Positions 26,664 to 34,868 of a DNA stretch of 64,000 bases are shown piece by piece. Numbering within the stretch: the first letter of the stretch is position 1; every line of letters begins with the position of its first letter. The position numbers and the translations under genes were made by a program. This DNA comes from Bacteroidota bacterium. GTDB lineage: Bacteria > Bacteroidota > Ignavibacteria > Ignavibacteriales > Ignavibacteriaceae. The notes beneath the pieces are model-generated. The model did not search any database and had not been told where the DNA came from. It worked only from the letters and a program-made list of their open reading frames with translations. The stretch is from contig JAKAGV010000002.1 in assembly GCA_021815405.1 (NCBI GenBank), positions 248,001 through 312,000 of the forward strand, given 5' to 3'.

Positions 26664-27137
26664 TTATAATCCCCCTTCCATTTTTTTTGATGCGGATTCG
26701 ATTGCCGAAATTATTCTTTGATGAGCACCGCATCGGCACAAATTATCATCCATCTCTTTTATTATATCGGAATGCGACGGCTTCGGATTTTTCTTTAGAA
26801 ATGAATAGGCGGTTAGTATCATTCCCGGCGTACAATAGCCGCATTGCAAAGCATCATGTTCTACAAATGCTGATTGAAGCGGATGTAGCTTTCCATTCTT
26901 CTCTAGCCCTTCGATTGTCATCACTTCTTTGCCTTGAACATCTTTCATTGAAGTTTGACAAGAACGAACATCCTCATTATCTATAAGGACAGTGCAAGAG
27001 CCGCAGAAGCTTTCTCCGCAGCCGTACTTTGTTCCGGTCAATCCAAGGTCCGTTCGAAGGACCCATAAAAGCCTTCTATCACCATCAACTTCTAGTTGGA
27101 CTTGTTTACCGTTTAGTTTGAATTTGATATCAGCCAT
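26664..27137 (-). CDS. 2Fe-2S subunit of molybdenum hydroxylase
   Basis: 157 residues. The plant-type ferredoxin cluster (YGCGESFCGSCTVLID and, further on, SCQ) is followed by the CO-dehydrogenase-type second cluster domain (QCGYCTPGMILTAYSF, DDNLCRCGAHQRII), the standard two-cluster small subunit (IorA/CoxS type). It transfers electrons from the molybdopterin centre of the adjacent large subunit, with which it forms an operon. The 305-bp stretch upstream (27138-27442) is A+T-rich and shows no gene. Confidence 0.93.
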   Translation of the reverse strand: MADIKFKLNGKQVQLEVDGDRRLLWVLRTDLGLTGTKYGCGESFCGSCTVLIDNEDVRSCQTSMKDVQGKEVMTIEGLEKNGKLHPLQSAFVEHDALQCGYCTPGMILTAYSFLKKNPKPSHSDIIKEMDDNLCRCGAHQRIISAIESASKKMEGGL

Positions 27138-27442
27138 GTTTCACCTCTTTGATAAATTAATTTAATTTTAGACATGCCCACCCCGGATATAATTCTCTTA
27201 GAATTTCATTGTAATTCTTTTTAATTGCATCTTAATTTAAGAATATTTCAGATTAATTTGAATAAAACCAAATTGAAGATTTTCAGGAAGAAGTAGATTA
27301 GCACCTTATGAATTACAGTTGTAGGCGTGAAATAAATTCATAAAACTCCTAATGTCTTGCAAAGATTGGGTATCAATATTAAAATTTGATTAACCTTTTT
27401 CGATAATGAATAAAGAAAATCTTTGTAAATTATTCCAGATCA

Positions 27443-27474
27443 TTTGACAAATCGTTAATTAAGTATTAGTTTTG
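27443..27474 (+). promoter_or_regulatory. Promoter of the threonine operon
   Basis: TTTG at 27443-27446, 20 bases, then TAGTTTTG at 27467-27474: an exact Bacteroidota TTTG-N20-TAnnTTTG promoter. Initiation about 6 bases later would place the transcript start at about 27480, only a few bases before the leader-peptide ATG at 27487. Confidence 0.75.
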
Positions 27475-27486
27475 ATTTAAGTTTTT

Positions 27487-27573
27487 ATGAAAATTTCTAA
27501 ACACACATATTGTCCTAAGTCTTGTACGAAAACAACAACCGCTACAATGCCCACCTCTATGCATGGAGGCTGA
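27487..27573 (+). CDS. thrL: Threonine operon leader peptide
   Basis: 28-codon reading frame ending at TGA 27571-27573. Seven of 28 codons are Thr, concentrated in TKTTTATMPT (codons 14-23: ACG AAA ACA ACA ACC GCT ACA ATG CCC ACC). The three consecutive Thr codons (27532-27540) lie on the first strand of the attenuator hairpin and the stop codon lies in the second strand, as in classical amino-acid attenuators. No SD is visible and the transcript start is likely just upstream, so initiation may be nearly leaderless. No similarity to the E. coli ThrL sequence beyond the Thr run. Function inferred from position and structure. Confidence 0.8.
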   Translation: MKISKHTYCPKSCTKTTTATMPTSMHGG

Positions 27574-27641
27574 AGCACGGTTGTATAATTTTTTAAGATA
27601 GAAATTGGAAACCGGCTTCAGAAGATGGAGCCGGTTTTTTT
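27535..27641 (+). promoter_or_regulatory. Threonine attenuator (alternative hairpins)
   Basis: Four pairing regions can be drawn. Region 1, ACAACCG (27535-27541), pairs with CGGTTGT of region 2 (27578-27584). Region 2, CTGAAGCACGGTT (27570-27582), pairs with region 3, AACCGGCTTCAG (27609-27620), over 12 bp with one bulged A: the antiterminator. Region 3 (27609-27617) pairs with region 4, AGCCGGTTT (27629-27637), followed by T: the terminator. Ribosome stalling at Thr codons in region 1 would free region 2 to form the antiterminator and allow transcription of thrA. Confidence 0.8.
27609..27641 (+). terminator. Attenuator terminator before thrA
   Basis: Stem AAACCGGCT/AGCCGGTTT with an 11-base loop and a run of seven T, ending 43 bases before the thrA start. 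Its 5' arm is shared with the antiterminator. Confidence 0.85.
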
Positions 27642-27683
27642 ATTATTATAAGGGAATTTTGAATTAAGCAGGAAAGAAATAAA

Positions 27684-30140
27684 ATGAAGATTCTTAAATT
27701 CGGCGGTTCTTCAGTAGGCGATGCCGAAAGAATTAAACACGTTATTGAAATTGTAAAACAATCTTTAGAAAAGAATAAAAAGATTGCCGTCATCTTCTCC
27801 GCACTTCAGAAAGTAACCGATAATCTTTTAAAGATGAGTCAGATGGCTGCCGCTGCTAATAACGAATACATCGACCTTTTCAAAAAATTAGAAACAAGAC
27901 ACATTTCAATTGCACAGGAAATTCTTGGAGTAAAAACTCAAAGTTCTGTAATAGCTAATTTAAAATTGACTCTAAACGAGCTTGAAGATGTTTTGCATGG
28001 CGTTTACCTTGTCAAAGAGCTTTCTCCAAGAACTCAGGATTTCATATTAAGCTTTGGCGAAAGGCTTTCTAACTTATTAATAACTCAAGCATTAAAAGAC
28101 AGAAAAGTCGACTGTGAATATCTTGATGCCAGATTTTTAATCAAAACAGATGAGTCCTTTGGCAGCGCTAAAGTTGATTTCGACATTACTTACAAAAACA
28201 TAAAAAATTATTTCAAAAACCATACAAAGCTTCAGGTTATTACCGGCTTCATTTCATCAACTGCGAACAACGAAACTACAACTCTCGGCAGAGGCGGTTC
28301 CGATTATACTGCGTCAATCTTTGGCTCTGCATTAAATGTAAAAGAAATTGAAATCTGGACAGATGTAGATGGTGTTCTTACTGCTGATCCAAAGAAAGTT
28401 AAAAAAGCTTTTCCTTTGAAGGGAATGACTTATGAAGAAGCAATGGAGCTTTCACACTTTGGTGCAAAGGTAATCCATCCTCCGACGATGCATCCTGCAA
28501 TGGAAAAGAAAATTCCAATTAGGATTAAAAACACCTTTAATCCTGATTTTGAAGGGACTGTAATTAACGATCATTCAAACATCCATCATTTTTCCATCAA
28601 AGGAATATCTTCAATTGATGACATCGCTTTGATTAGAGTACAAGGCAGCGGTATGGTAGGTGTAGCTGGTATTGCACAGAGATTGTTCGCCGCTCTCGGA
28701 ACCAGGCAAATCAATATTATTTTAATTACCCAAGCTTCTTCCGAACATTCTCTTTGCATTGCTGTGCTTCCTAAATATGCTGTACACGCCAAGAAAGCAA
28801 TACAGCAGGAATTCTATTATGAAATAAAAGAAAGATTAATCAACGATCCGGTAATTGAAACAAACCTTTCCATTATTGCTGTTGTTGGAGAAAATATGCG
28901 AAAGACCCCCGGCATTTCGGGTCGAATTTTCCAAGCTCTCGGCAAAAATGGTATTAACATAGTTGCAATTGCACAAGGTTCTTCGGAGTTAAATATTTCT
29001 ACTGTTATATCGCGTGATAACGAAGCTAAAGCTTTAAATGCTCTTCATGATGCTTTCTTTCTCTCAATTGCTAAGACAGTTAATTTATTTGTAGTCGGAA
29101 CTGGATTGGTAGGCAGTACACTTTTACAGCAGATAAATCAACAGACGGAATTTTTAGCGCATGAATATTTTCTTAACGTAAAGATTATCGGACTAGCAAA
29201 TAGCCGTAAGATGCTGATTGATTCCAACAGTATCGATCCGGTAAATTGGAAAGATAGATTGAATCAGGAAGGAACAAAAACAGATCTCAACTTCTTGATT
29301 GATGAAATGAAGAAGTTAAATCTTCCAAACAGCATTTTTGTTGACTGCACTGCAAGCGAAAAAGTTCCTTCACGTTATAAAGATGTCCTTGATTCAAGTA
29401 TTTCAATTGTAACTCCGAATAAACGTGCTAACGCCGGCAAGTTTGAATATTATTTACAATTGAAGCAATCGGCATTGAAGCATAACGTAAAGTTTTTATA
29501 TGAAACCAATGTCGGTGCCGGATTACCAATTATCAATACTTTAAATGACTTGGTTTCAAGCGGCGATAAAGTTTTTAAGATTGAAGGCGTAATGTCTGGA
29601 ACACTCAGCTTCCTCTTCAGTTCTTATTCGAATGGAAAGTCATTTAGCCAGATTGTTCGAGAAGCTAAAGAAAAAGGCTACACTGAACCGGACCCGCGCG
29701 AGGATCTAAACGGAATGGACGTTGCTAGGAAGCTTTTAATACTTGCAAGAGAAACAGGTCTCTCTCTTGAATTGAAAGATATTAAGGTTGAAAACTTAGT
29801 CCCGGAAAAAGCAAGACAAGCCAAATCGATTGAAGAGTTTTTCAAAAAGTTGGAAGAATACGACGAAGAGTTTGAGAAGAAGCGAAAATGTTCGGAAGAT
29901 AAAGGAAACGTTTTGAGATATATCGCCTCGCTGGAAAACGGTAGAGCCGAAATTTCCCTTCAGGAAGTAAATAACCATCATCCGTTTTATTCTTTATCAG
30001 GAAGCGACAACATCTTTGCCCTTTACACCAAGCATTACCAGGACCGCCCAATTGTTATTAAAGGTCCCGGTGCCGGTGCCGATGTTACCGCAGCCGGAGT
30101 GTTTGCAGATATAATCAGAATTTCTAATTACTTGAGTTAG
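27684..30140 (+). CDS. thrA: Bifunctional aspartokinase / homoserine dehydrogenase I
   Basis: 818 residues, the normal length for ThrA. The aspartokinase domain begins at KFGGSSVGDAERI (residues 4-16) and includes TLGRGGSDYTASI; two ACT regulatory domains occupy about 310-465 (VQGSGMVGVAGIAQRLFAAL, TPGISGRIFQAL). The homoserine dehydrogenase half starts at FVVGTGLVGSTLL (about 471) with VTPNKRANAG and the catalytic-region GVMSGTLSFLFSSY. It performs the first and third steps from aspartate toward threonine and methionine. First gene of the operon, behind the Thr attenuator; the ACT domains also predict feedback inhibition by threonine. Confidence 0.96.
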   Translation: MKILKFGGSSVGDAERIKHVIEIVKQSLEKNKKIAVIFSALQKVTDNLLKMSQMAAAANNEYIDLFKKLETRHISIAQEILGVKTQSSVIANLKLTLNELEDVLHGVYLVKELSPRTQDFILSFGERLSNLLITQALKDRKVDCEYLDARFLIKTDESFGSAKVDFDITYKNIKNYFKNHTKLQVITGFISSTANNETTTLGRGGSDYTASIFGSALNVKEIEIWTDVDGVLTADPKKVKKAFPLKGMTYEEAMELSHFGAKVIHPPTMHPAMEKKIPIRIKNTFNPDFEGTVINDHSNIHHFSIKGISSIDDIALIRVQGSGMVGVAGIAQRLFAALGTRQINIILITQASSEHSLCIAVLPKYAVHAKKAIQQEFYYEIKERLINDPVIETNLSIIAVVGENMRKTPGISGRIFQALGKNGINIVAIAQGSSELNISTVISRDNEAKALNALHDAFFLSIAKTVNLFVVGTGLVGSTLLQQINQQTEFLAHEYFLNVKIIGLANSRKMLIDSNSIDPVNWKDRLNQEGTKTDLNFLIDEMKKLNLPNSIFVDCTASEKVPSRYKDVLDSSISIVTPNKRANAGKFEYYLQLKQSALKHNVKFLYETNVGAGLPIINTLNDLVSSGDKVFKIEGVMSGTLSFLFSSYSNGKSFSQIVREAKEKGYTEPDPREDLNGMDVARKLLILARETGLSLELKDIKVENLVPEKARQAKSIEEFFKKLEEYDEEFEKKRKCSEDKGNVLRYIASLENGRAEISLQEVNNHHPFYSLSGSDNIFALYTKHYQDRPIVIKGPGAGADVTAAGVFADIIRISNYLS

Positions 30141-30291
30141 CTTGTTAAAAGACAATTAGGAAATTCTAATGGAATAACCGAGTACCGGACTAGTGGAATA
30201 AAGGAAATAATTTTTATACCACAACTCCATTACTTTAAAATTCCAAACTAGTCTTAAGATTAGGTTCACATTAAAAAATTACTAATAGTCG

Positions 30292-30299
30292 TAATTTTG
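30292..30299 (+). promoter_or_regulatory. Candidate -7 box TAATTTTG before asd
   Basis: Matches TAnnTTTG, 44 bases before the asd ATG, in the 202-bp thrA-asd gap. The -33 region reads GTTCA rather than TTTG, so at best a weak internal promoter. Confidence 0.35.
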
Positions 30300-30342
30300 C
30301 AAATGATTTTTATACATAAGTCAAATAAATAAGAGAAAAAAC

Positions 30343-31389
30343 ATGTCATCGAATAAGATACCGGTAGGGGTTCTTGGCGCTACTGGAAGCGTCGGACAAA
30401 AATTCATTGAATTATTAAATAACCATCCATGGTTCAAAGTAGTTGAAGTTGCAGCTTCGGAAAGATCCGCAGGGAAGAAGTACAAGGATGCTGTCAATTG
30501 GATACTATCTTCCCCTCTGCCCAAAGATGTAGCAGAGCTTATAGTGAAAGACACCGAACCTAAATTGGAAAGCAAAATAGTATTTTCAGGATTGGATTCT
30601 AGCGTTGCAGGTCATGTTGAAGAAGCATTTGCTAAGAAGGGCTACGTCGTTGTTTCAAATTCGAAAAACCACAGGATGGATAAAGATGTTCCTCTTCTTG
30701 TACCGGAAATAAACGGTGACCATCTTGAGATAATTAAAACTCAGCAATATAACGGCGGATGCATTGTAACAAACCCGAATTGCTCAACAATAGGTATGGT
30801 GCTCGCTCTAAAACCGCTTCAAGATAAGTTCGGTCTTGAAGCAGTAAATGTTGTAACTATGCAAGCCTTATCAGGTGCCGGTTATCCCGGTGTTGCAAGT
30901 CTTGATACGATTGATAATGTTATTCCGTATATCTCGGGAGAAGAACCGAAGCTTGAAACTGAGCCTCTCAAAATTCTTGGAACATATGAGAATGGTAAAA
31001 TTATTGATGAACATATTAAGATAAGCGCTCAATGCAATCGTGTTTCTGTTGTTGACGGACATCTTGAATGTGTTCAGGTAAAGCTAAAGAAAAAAGCTAC
31101 TAAAGAAGAAATTATAAGCGCTTGGAAAAATTTTACTTCGGAAGCCCAGGAATTAAATCTTCCTACAGCGCCGGTTCATCCGGTACATTATTTTGAAGAA
31201 GAAAAATATCCCCAGCCAAGAATCCACCGCAACATTGATAAAGGCATGGCTGCATCAGTAGGAAGACTGCGTGAAGATCCTCTTTTCGATTATAAGTTCG
31301 TGGTGCTTTCCCATAATACCAACAGAGGTGCTGCTGGCGGTGCCTTGCTCTGTGCTGAGCTTATGAAAGCTAAGGGATATATTAAATAA
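30343..31389 (+). CDS. asd: Aspartate-semialdehyde dehydrogenase
   Basis: 348 residues, close to the archaeal/fungal-type enzyme rather than the usual bacterial type. GVLGATGSVGQKFIELL (Rossmann, residues 9-25), VVVSNSKNHRMDKDVPLLVPEING, the active site TNPNCSTIGM with the catalytic Cys, and LSGAGYPGVASLD. It reduces aspartyl phosphate to the semialdehyde, the step between the two ThrA activities. It lies between thrA and thrB, with a 202-bp leader of its own and a terminator-like hairpin after its stop. Confidence 0.95.
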   Translation: MSSNKIPVGVLGATGSVGQKFIELLNNHPWFKVVEVAASERSAGKKYKDAVNWILSSPLPKDVAELIVKDTEPKLESKIVFSGLDSSVAGHVEEAFAKKGYVVVSNSKNHRMDKDVPLLVPEINGDHLEIIKTQQYNGGCIVTNPNCSTIGMVLALKPLQDKFGLEAVNVVTMQALSGAGYPGVASLDTIDNVIPYISGEEPKLETEPLKILGTYENGKIIDEHIKISAQCNRVSVVDGHLECVQVKLKKKATKEEIISAWKNFTSEAQELNLPTAPVHPVHYFEEEKYPQPRIHRNIDKGMAASVGRLREDPLFDYKFVVLSHNTNRGAAGGALLCAELMKAKGYIK

Positions 31390-31402
31390 TAATTTATGTT
31401 AG

Positions 31403-31428
31403 ACTCACCTTTTAAGTGAGTTTTTTTT
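31403..31428 (+). terminator. Intrinsic terminator inside the thr operon
   Basis: ACTCAC-cttttaa-GTGAGT followed by eight T. It stands 14 bases after the asd stop and 10 bases before the thrB ATG. No promoter fits between it and thrB, so thrBC must depend on read-through or on an undetected start. Confidence 0.7.
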
Positions 31429-31437
31429 AACTAAAAT

Positions 31438-32373
31438 ATGAAAAAAAAAATAAAAGTATTTGCGCCTGCTTCGGTAACCAATGTAAGCTGCGGTTTTGAT
31501 GTATTAGGCTTTGCAATTGATTATCCGGGAGACGAGCTTGTCTTAAAAATAAAAAATGAACCTGGTGTGACTATTACTAAAATTACAGGCGATCATCAAC
31601 GCCTTCCCTTCGATCCTTTGAAGAATACCGCGGGTTTATCATTGATTTCTTTGATAGAACATTTAAATTTTAAAAAAGGAGTTGAAATAGAAATACACAA
31701 GAAGATGGCATTAGGAAGCGGATTAGGTTCTAGCGCTGCCAGCGCCGTTGCAAGCGTGTTTGCATTTAATGAACTCCTAGGCAGTCCTTTATCTAAGAAT
31801 GAACTACTTTCCTTCGCACTTGAAGGAGAAAAACTTACGTGCGGCGGTACTCCTCATGCAGATAATGTTTCAGCATGCTTAATGGGAGGTTTCGTGATTG
31901 TCAGAAGTCTAACACCGATAGATGTTATAAATATTCAAACTCCGAAAAATCTTTACTGTACTATTGTTCATCCTCATCTCGAGATTAATACGGCGGATAC
32001 CAGAAAGATCCTTCGTAAGCAGATTCTCTTAGCCGATGCCGTTAAGCAATGGGGAAACGTTGCTGGTCTAGTTGCAGGATTAACCAGTGGTAATTATAAT
32101 TTAATAAGCCGCTCACTTCAAGATGTAATTGTCGAGCCAATAAGATCGATTTTAATTCCCGGTTTTTATGAAATTAAGAACGCGGCAATAGATGCCGGCG
32201 CTCTAGGCTGCAGTATTTCAGGTTCAGGTCCTTCGATATTTGCATTTAGCAAATCAAAAACCATTGCGGATAAAGTCGGAACAGCCATGATGGAAGCTCT
32301 ATCAGCAATAGAAGTAGATGGCGATCTCTACATTTCAAAAATTAACCAACAGGGTCCAAGAGTAATTGAATAA
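31438..32373 (+). CDS. thrB: Homoserine kinase
   Basis: 311 residues, GHMP kinase family. The N-terminus FAPASVTNVSCGFDVLGFAID is the ThrB signature, followed by the ATP-binding loop MALGSGLGSSAASAVASVFAFNELL and the C-terminal GALGCSISGSGPSIFAF. It phosphorylates homoserine for threonine synthase, encoded 11 bases downstream. Confidence 0.95.
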   Translation: MKKKIKVFAPASVTNVSCGFDVLGFAIDYPGDELVLKIKNEPGVTITKITGDHQRLPFDPLKNTAGLSLISLIEHLNFKKGVEIEIHKKMALGSGLGSSAASAVASVFAFNELLGSPLSKNELLSFALEGEKLTCGGTPHADNVSACLMGGFVIVRSLTPIDVINIQTPKNLYCTIVHPHLEINTADTRKILRKQILLADAVKQWGNVAGLVAGLTSGNYNLISRSLQDVIVEPIRSILIPGFYEIKNAAIDAGALGCSISGSGPSIFAFSKSKTIADKVGTAMMEALSAIEVDGDLYISKINQQGPRVIE

Positions 32374-32384
32374 GAAATAAAATT

Positions 32385-33689
32385 ATGAAACTTTACAGTA
32401 CTAATAATAAAAATAATATTTCAACATTCAAGGAAGCGGTACTTAAAGGAATTGCTGACGACGGTGGTTTATTTATGCCTGTTGAACTTCCGAAGCTTCC
32501 TCCAAGTTTTTTCCATGATATTTCAAAGCTGACATTTAAAGAAATATCCTTCATAGTCGCAAATAATCTATTAAAGGATGATTTACCTGTTGAAGTAATT
32601 TCCAAGATAATTGATTCGACAATTACGTTCGATGCACCACTAGTAAAGTTAAATGAACAAATTAGCACACTCGAATTATTCCACGGTCCGACTCTTGCGT
32701 TCAAAGATTTTGGCGCTAGGTTTATGTCGGCGGTTATGTCTTATTTAACTAAAGATGAAGACAAAGAAATTATCATTCTCGTTGCCACTTCCGGTGATAC
32801 CGGAAGCGCAGTAGCTAATGGCTTCCTTAATGTTAAAGGAATTAAGGTGGTTCTACTTTATCCATCAGGAAGAGTAAGTAAAATCCAAGAACAGCAATTG
32901 ACAACTCTTGATCAAAACATAACTGCTCTAGAAGTTGATGGAACTTTTGACGACTGCCAGAGGCTTGTAAAGCAGGCATTCGCCGATGCTTCTTTAAAAA
33001 AACACGCAATTCTTTCTTCTGCTAACTCGATAAATATTGCTAGACTAATACCGCAGTCATTTTATTATTTTAATGCTTATGGAAGAACTGAAAATAAAAA
33101 GCTGCCGTTTTATGTTTCGGTTCCAAGCGGAAATTTTGGAGATCTTACAGGCGGCTTATTTGCTTATAAGATGGGATTGCCTGTAAGTAAATTCATCGCT
33201 GCTGTAAATGCAAACGATGTCTTCCCGAAATATCTCGAGACTTCTGTTTATGAAGCTAAGTCATCTGTACGAACCTTATCAAACGCTATGGATGTAGGTA
33301 ATCCCAGCAATTTTGCACGCATCATTGATTTGTATAATCAAAGTTATCAAGAAATTAAAAATGAAATTTACAGCGCTAGTTTCTCAGACATAGATACTAT
33401 AGGAGCTATTAAAGAAGTATTTTCAAAATATAATTATATAATCGACCCTCATGGTGCGGTTGGATATCTTGCTTTGAAAAAATTCCTGGCAGAGAAAAAT
33501 CAAAAAGAGTGTAACGGAGTATTGCTTGAAACAGCGCATCCGTCAAAGTTTGCAGATATTGTTGAAAAGGTATTGAACAAGAAGATCGAGATACCGGATG
33601 CTCTTCAAACTTGTCTTGTAAAAAGGAAGAAGTCGATAAAGATTTCTAAAGAATATGAGTATCTGAAAAACTTTGTTCTCAGTATTTAA
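32385..33689 (+). CDS. thrC: Threonine synthase
   Basis: 434 residues. Type II threonine synthase: ADDGGLFMPVELP near the N-terminus, ELFHGPTLAFKDFGARF with the PLP-binding Lys in FKDFG, ATSGDTGSAVANGF, and VPSGNFGDLTGGLFAYKMGLP. It converts phosphohomoserine to threonine with PLP. Last gene of the thr cluster; a MITE begins 6 bases after its stop and separates it from proC. Confidence 0.95.
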   Translation: MKLYSTNNKNNISTFKEAVLKGIADDGGLFMPVELPKLPPSFFHDISKLTFKEISFIVANNLLKDDLPVEVISKIIDSTITFDAPLVKLNEQISTLELFHGPTLAFKDFGARFMSAVMSYLTKDEDKEIIILVATSGDTGSAVANGFLNVKGIKVVLLYPSGRVSKIQEQQLTTLDQNITALEVDGTFDDCQRLVKQAFADASLKKHAILSSANSINIARLIPQSFYYFNAYGRTENKKLPFYVSVPSGNFGDLTGGLFAYKMGLPVSKFIAAVNANDVFPKYLETSVYEAKSSVRTLSNAMDVGNPSNFARIIDLYNQSYQEIKNEIYSASFSDIDTIGAIKEVFSKYNYIIDPHGAVGYLALKKFLAEKNQKECNGVLLETAHPSKFADIVEKVLNKKIEIPDALQTCLVKRKKSIKISKEYEYLKNFVLSI

Positions 33690-33695
33690 TTACTA

Positions 33696-33819
33696 ACTCA
33701 CGTTACGCACAAATTAAGAGAATACTAGTTTGTCATTCCGAACTTGTTTCGGAATCTCATTTTTCGAAATGTTTTTAGATGCTGAATCAAGTTCAGCATG
33801 ACTTGTGCGTAACATGACT
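33696..33819 (+). mobile_element. 124-bp MITE-like element, copy 7 (second subfamily)
   Basis: 124 bp, nearly identical to copy 5 over its whole length, including the same duplication TACTA (33691-33695 and 33820-33824). Inserted in the 167-bp gap between thrC and proC. Confidence 0.93.
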
Positions 33820-33856
33820 TACTAAAATAAACTACATTTAATTTTTAGGAAAAAAC

Positions 33857-34672
33857 ATGGATTCAAAAAAGAGTGTCGCAGTGCTTGGGGGAGGTAATAT
33901 TGGATTAGCTATTGCTAAAGGACTTGAGACTTCCAAGTTATATCCACCGGAAAATATATACATTACTAGAAGACATGTGGATCAACTTGAAGAATTTAAA
34001 AATTCAGGGTTCAAGATAACCGGGGATAACAAACTTGCTGTAAAAAATTCCGAAGTAATAATTGTTGCCGTGCAGCCAAAGCAGCTTGAAGAACTTTTAA
34101 TTGAAATTTCTGAAGTTATTAATAAGGACAAACATATTATTATTTCGGTTGTCTCCGGAGCTGGAATAAAAATGATTAAGAAGATCATTGGGAAAAATAT
34201 TCCTATTGTTCGTGCAATGCCGAACACTGCCATTGCAATCCAGGAATCAATGACCTGCCTTTCTGCAGAAACAAAAACTGATAGTTCACTTAAAATAGCT
34301 AAAAAGATTTTTGATTCGGTTGGCAAGACAATGATAATCGATGAAGAACTAATGGTCCCGGCAACCGCATTATGTGCATGTGGAATTGCATTCTTTCTTC
34401 GTGCCGTACGTGCCGCATCTCAAGGCGGAATTGAAATCGGCTTCCATTCCGATGAAGCAATTTTTATGGCAGCACAGACAGCATTGGGCGCAGCATCATT
34501 GTTAGTAAAAACAAAATCTCATCCTGAAAGTGAAGTTGACAAAGTAACAACTCCGCGCGGCATTACAATCTCAGGCTTAAATCAAATGGAACATAATGGT
34601 TTTAGCTCCGCAATGATAAAAGGAATTACAACCTCTGCAGAGAAGGCTCAGTCACTTTATAAAAAGGAATGA
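33857..34672 (+). CDS. proC: Pyrroline-5-carboxylate reductase
   Basis: 271 residues. VAVLGGGNIGLAIAKGL (Rossmann, about 7-23), IIVAVQPKQLEELL, VRAMPNTAIAIQESMT and the C-terminal helix motif ASLLVKTKSHPESEVDKVTTPRGITISGLNQME are diagnostic for ProC. It performs the last step of proline synthesis. It sits behind the MITE that follows thrC, so whether it is transcribed from the thr operon or from its own promoter cannot be read. Confidence 0.94.
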   Translation: MDSKKSVAVLGGGNIGLAIAKGLETSKLYPPENIYITRRHVDQLEEFKNSGFKITGDNKLAVKNSEVIIVAVQPKQLEELLIEISEVINKDKHIIISVVSGAGIKMIKKIIGKNIPIVRAMPNTAIAIQESMTCLSAETKTDSSLKIAKKIFDSVGKTMIIDEELMVPATALCACGIAFFLRAVRAASQGGIEIGFHSDEAIFMAAQTALGAASLLVKTKSHPESEVDKVTTPRGITISGLNQMEHNGFSSAMIKGITTSAEKAQSLYKKE

Positions 34673-34844
34673 CTAAGAACGAATCATTTAGCAAGCTATA
34701 ATTCTATTAAAAACAACGATTGACCAATCTCAATTTTATATAATCACTTCAGGAAAAATAAGCTTCTGAATTATTCTGTTTCTATTATCTATGCGATAAA
34801 ATATATCTGTCGCTTTATGCGTTCAAAGTAATTTATTTTTTTAT

Positions 34845-34852
34845 TAAATTTG
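34845..34852 (+). promoter_or_regulatory. Candidate -7 box TAAATTTG before mrp
   Basis: Exact TAnnTTTG match ending 16 bases before the ATG of the Mrp gene; the -33 position reads TTTA rather than TTTG and is about 27 bases away, so support is partial. Confidence 0.4.
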
Positions 34853-34868
34853 TTATTATGAATGAAAA

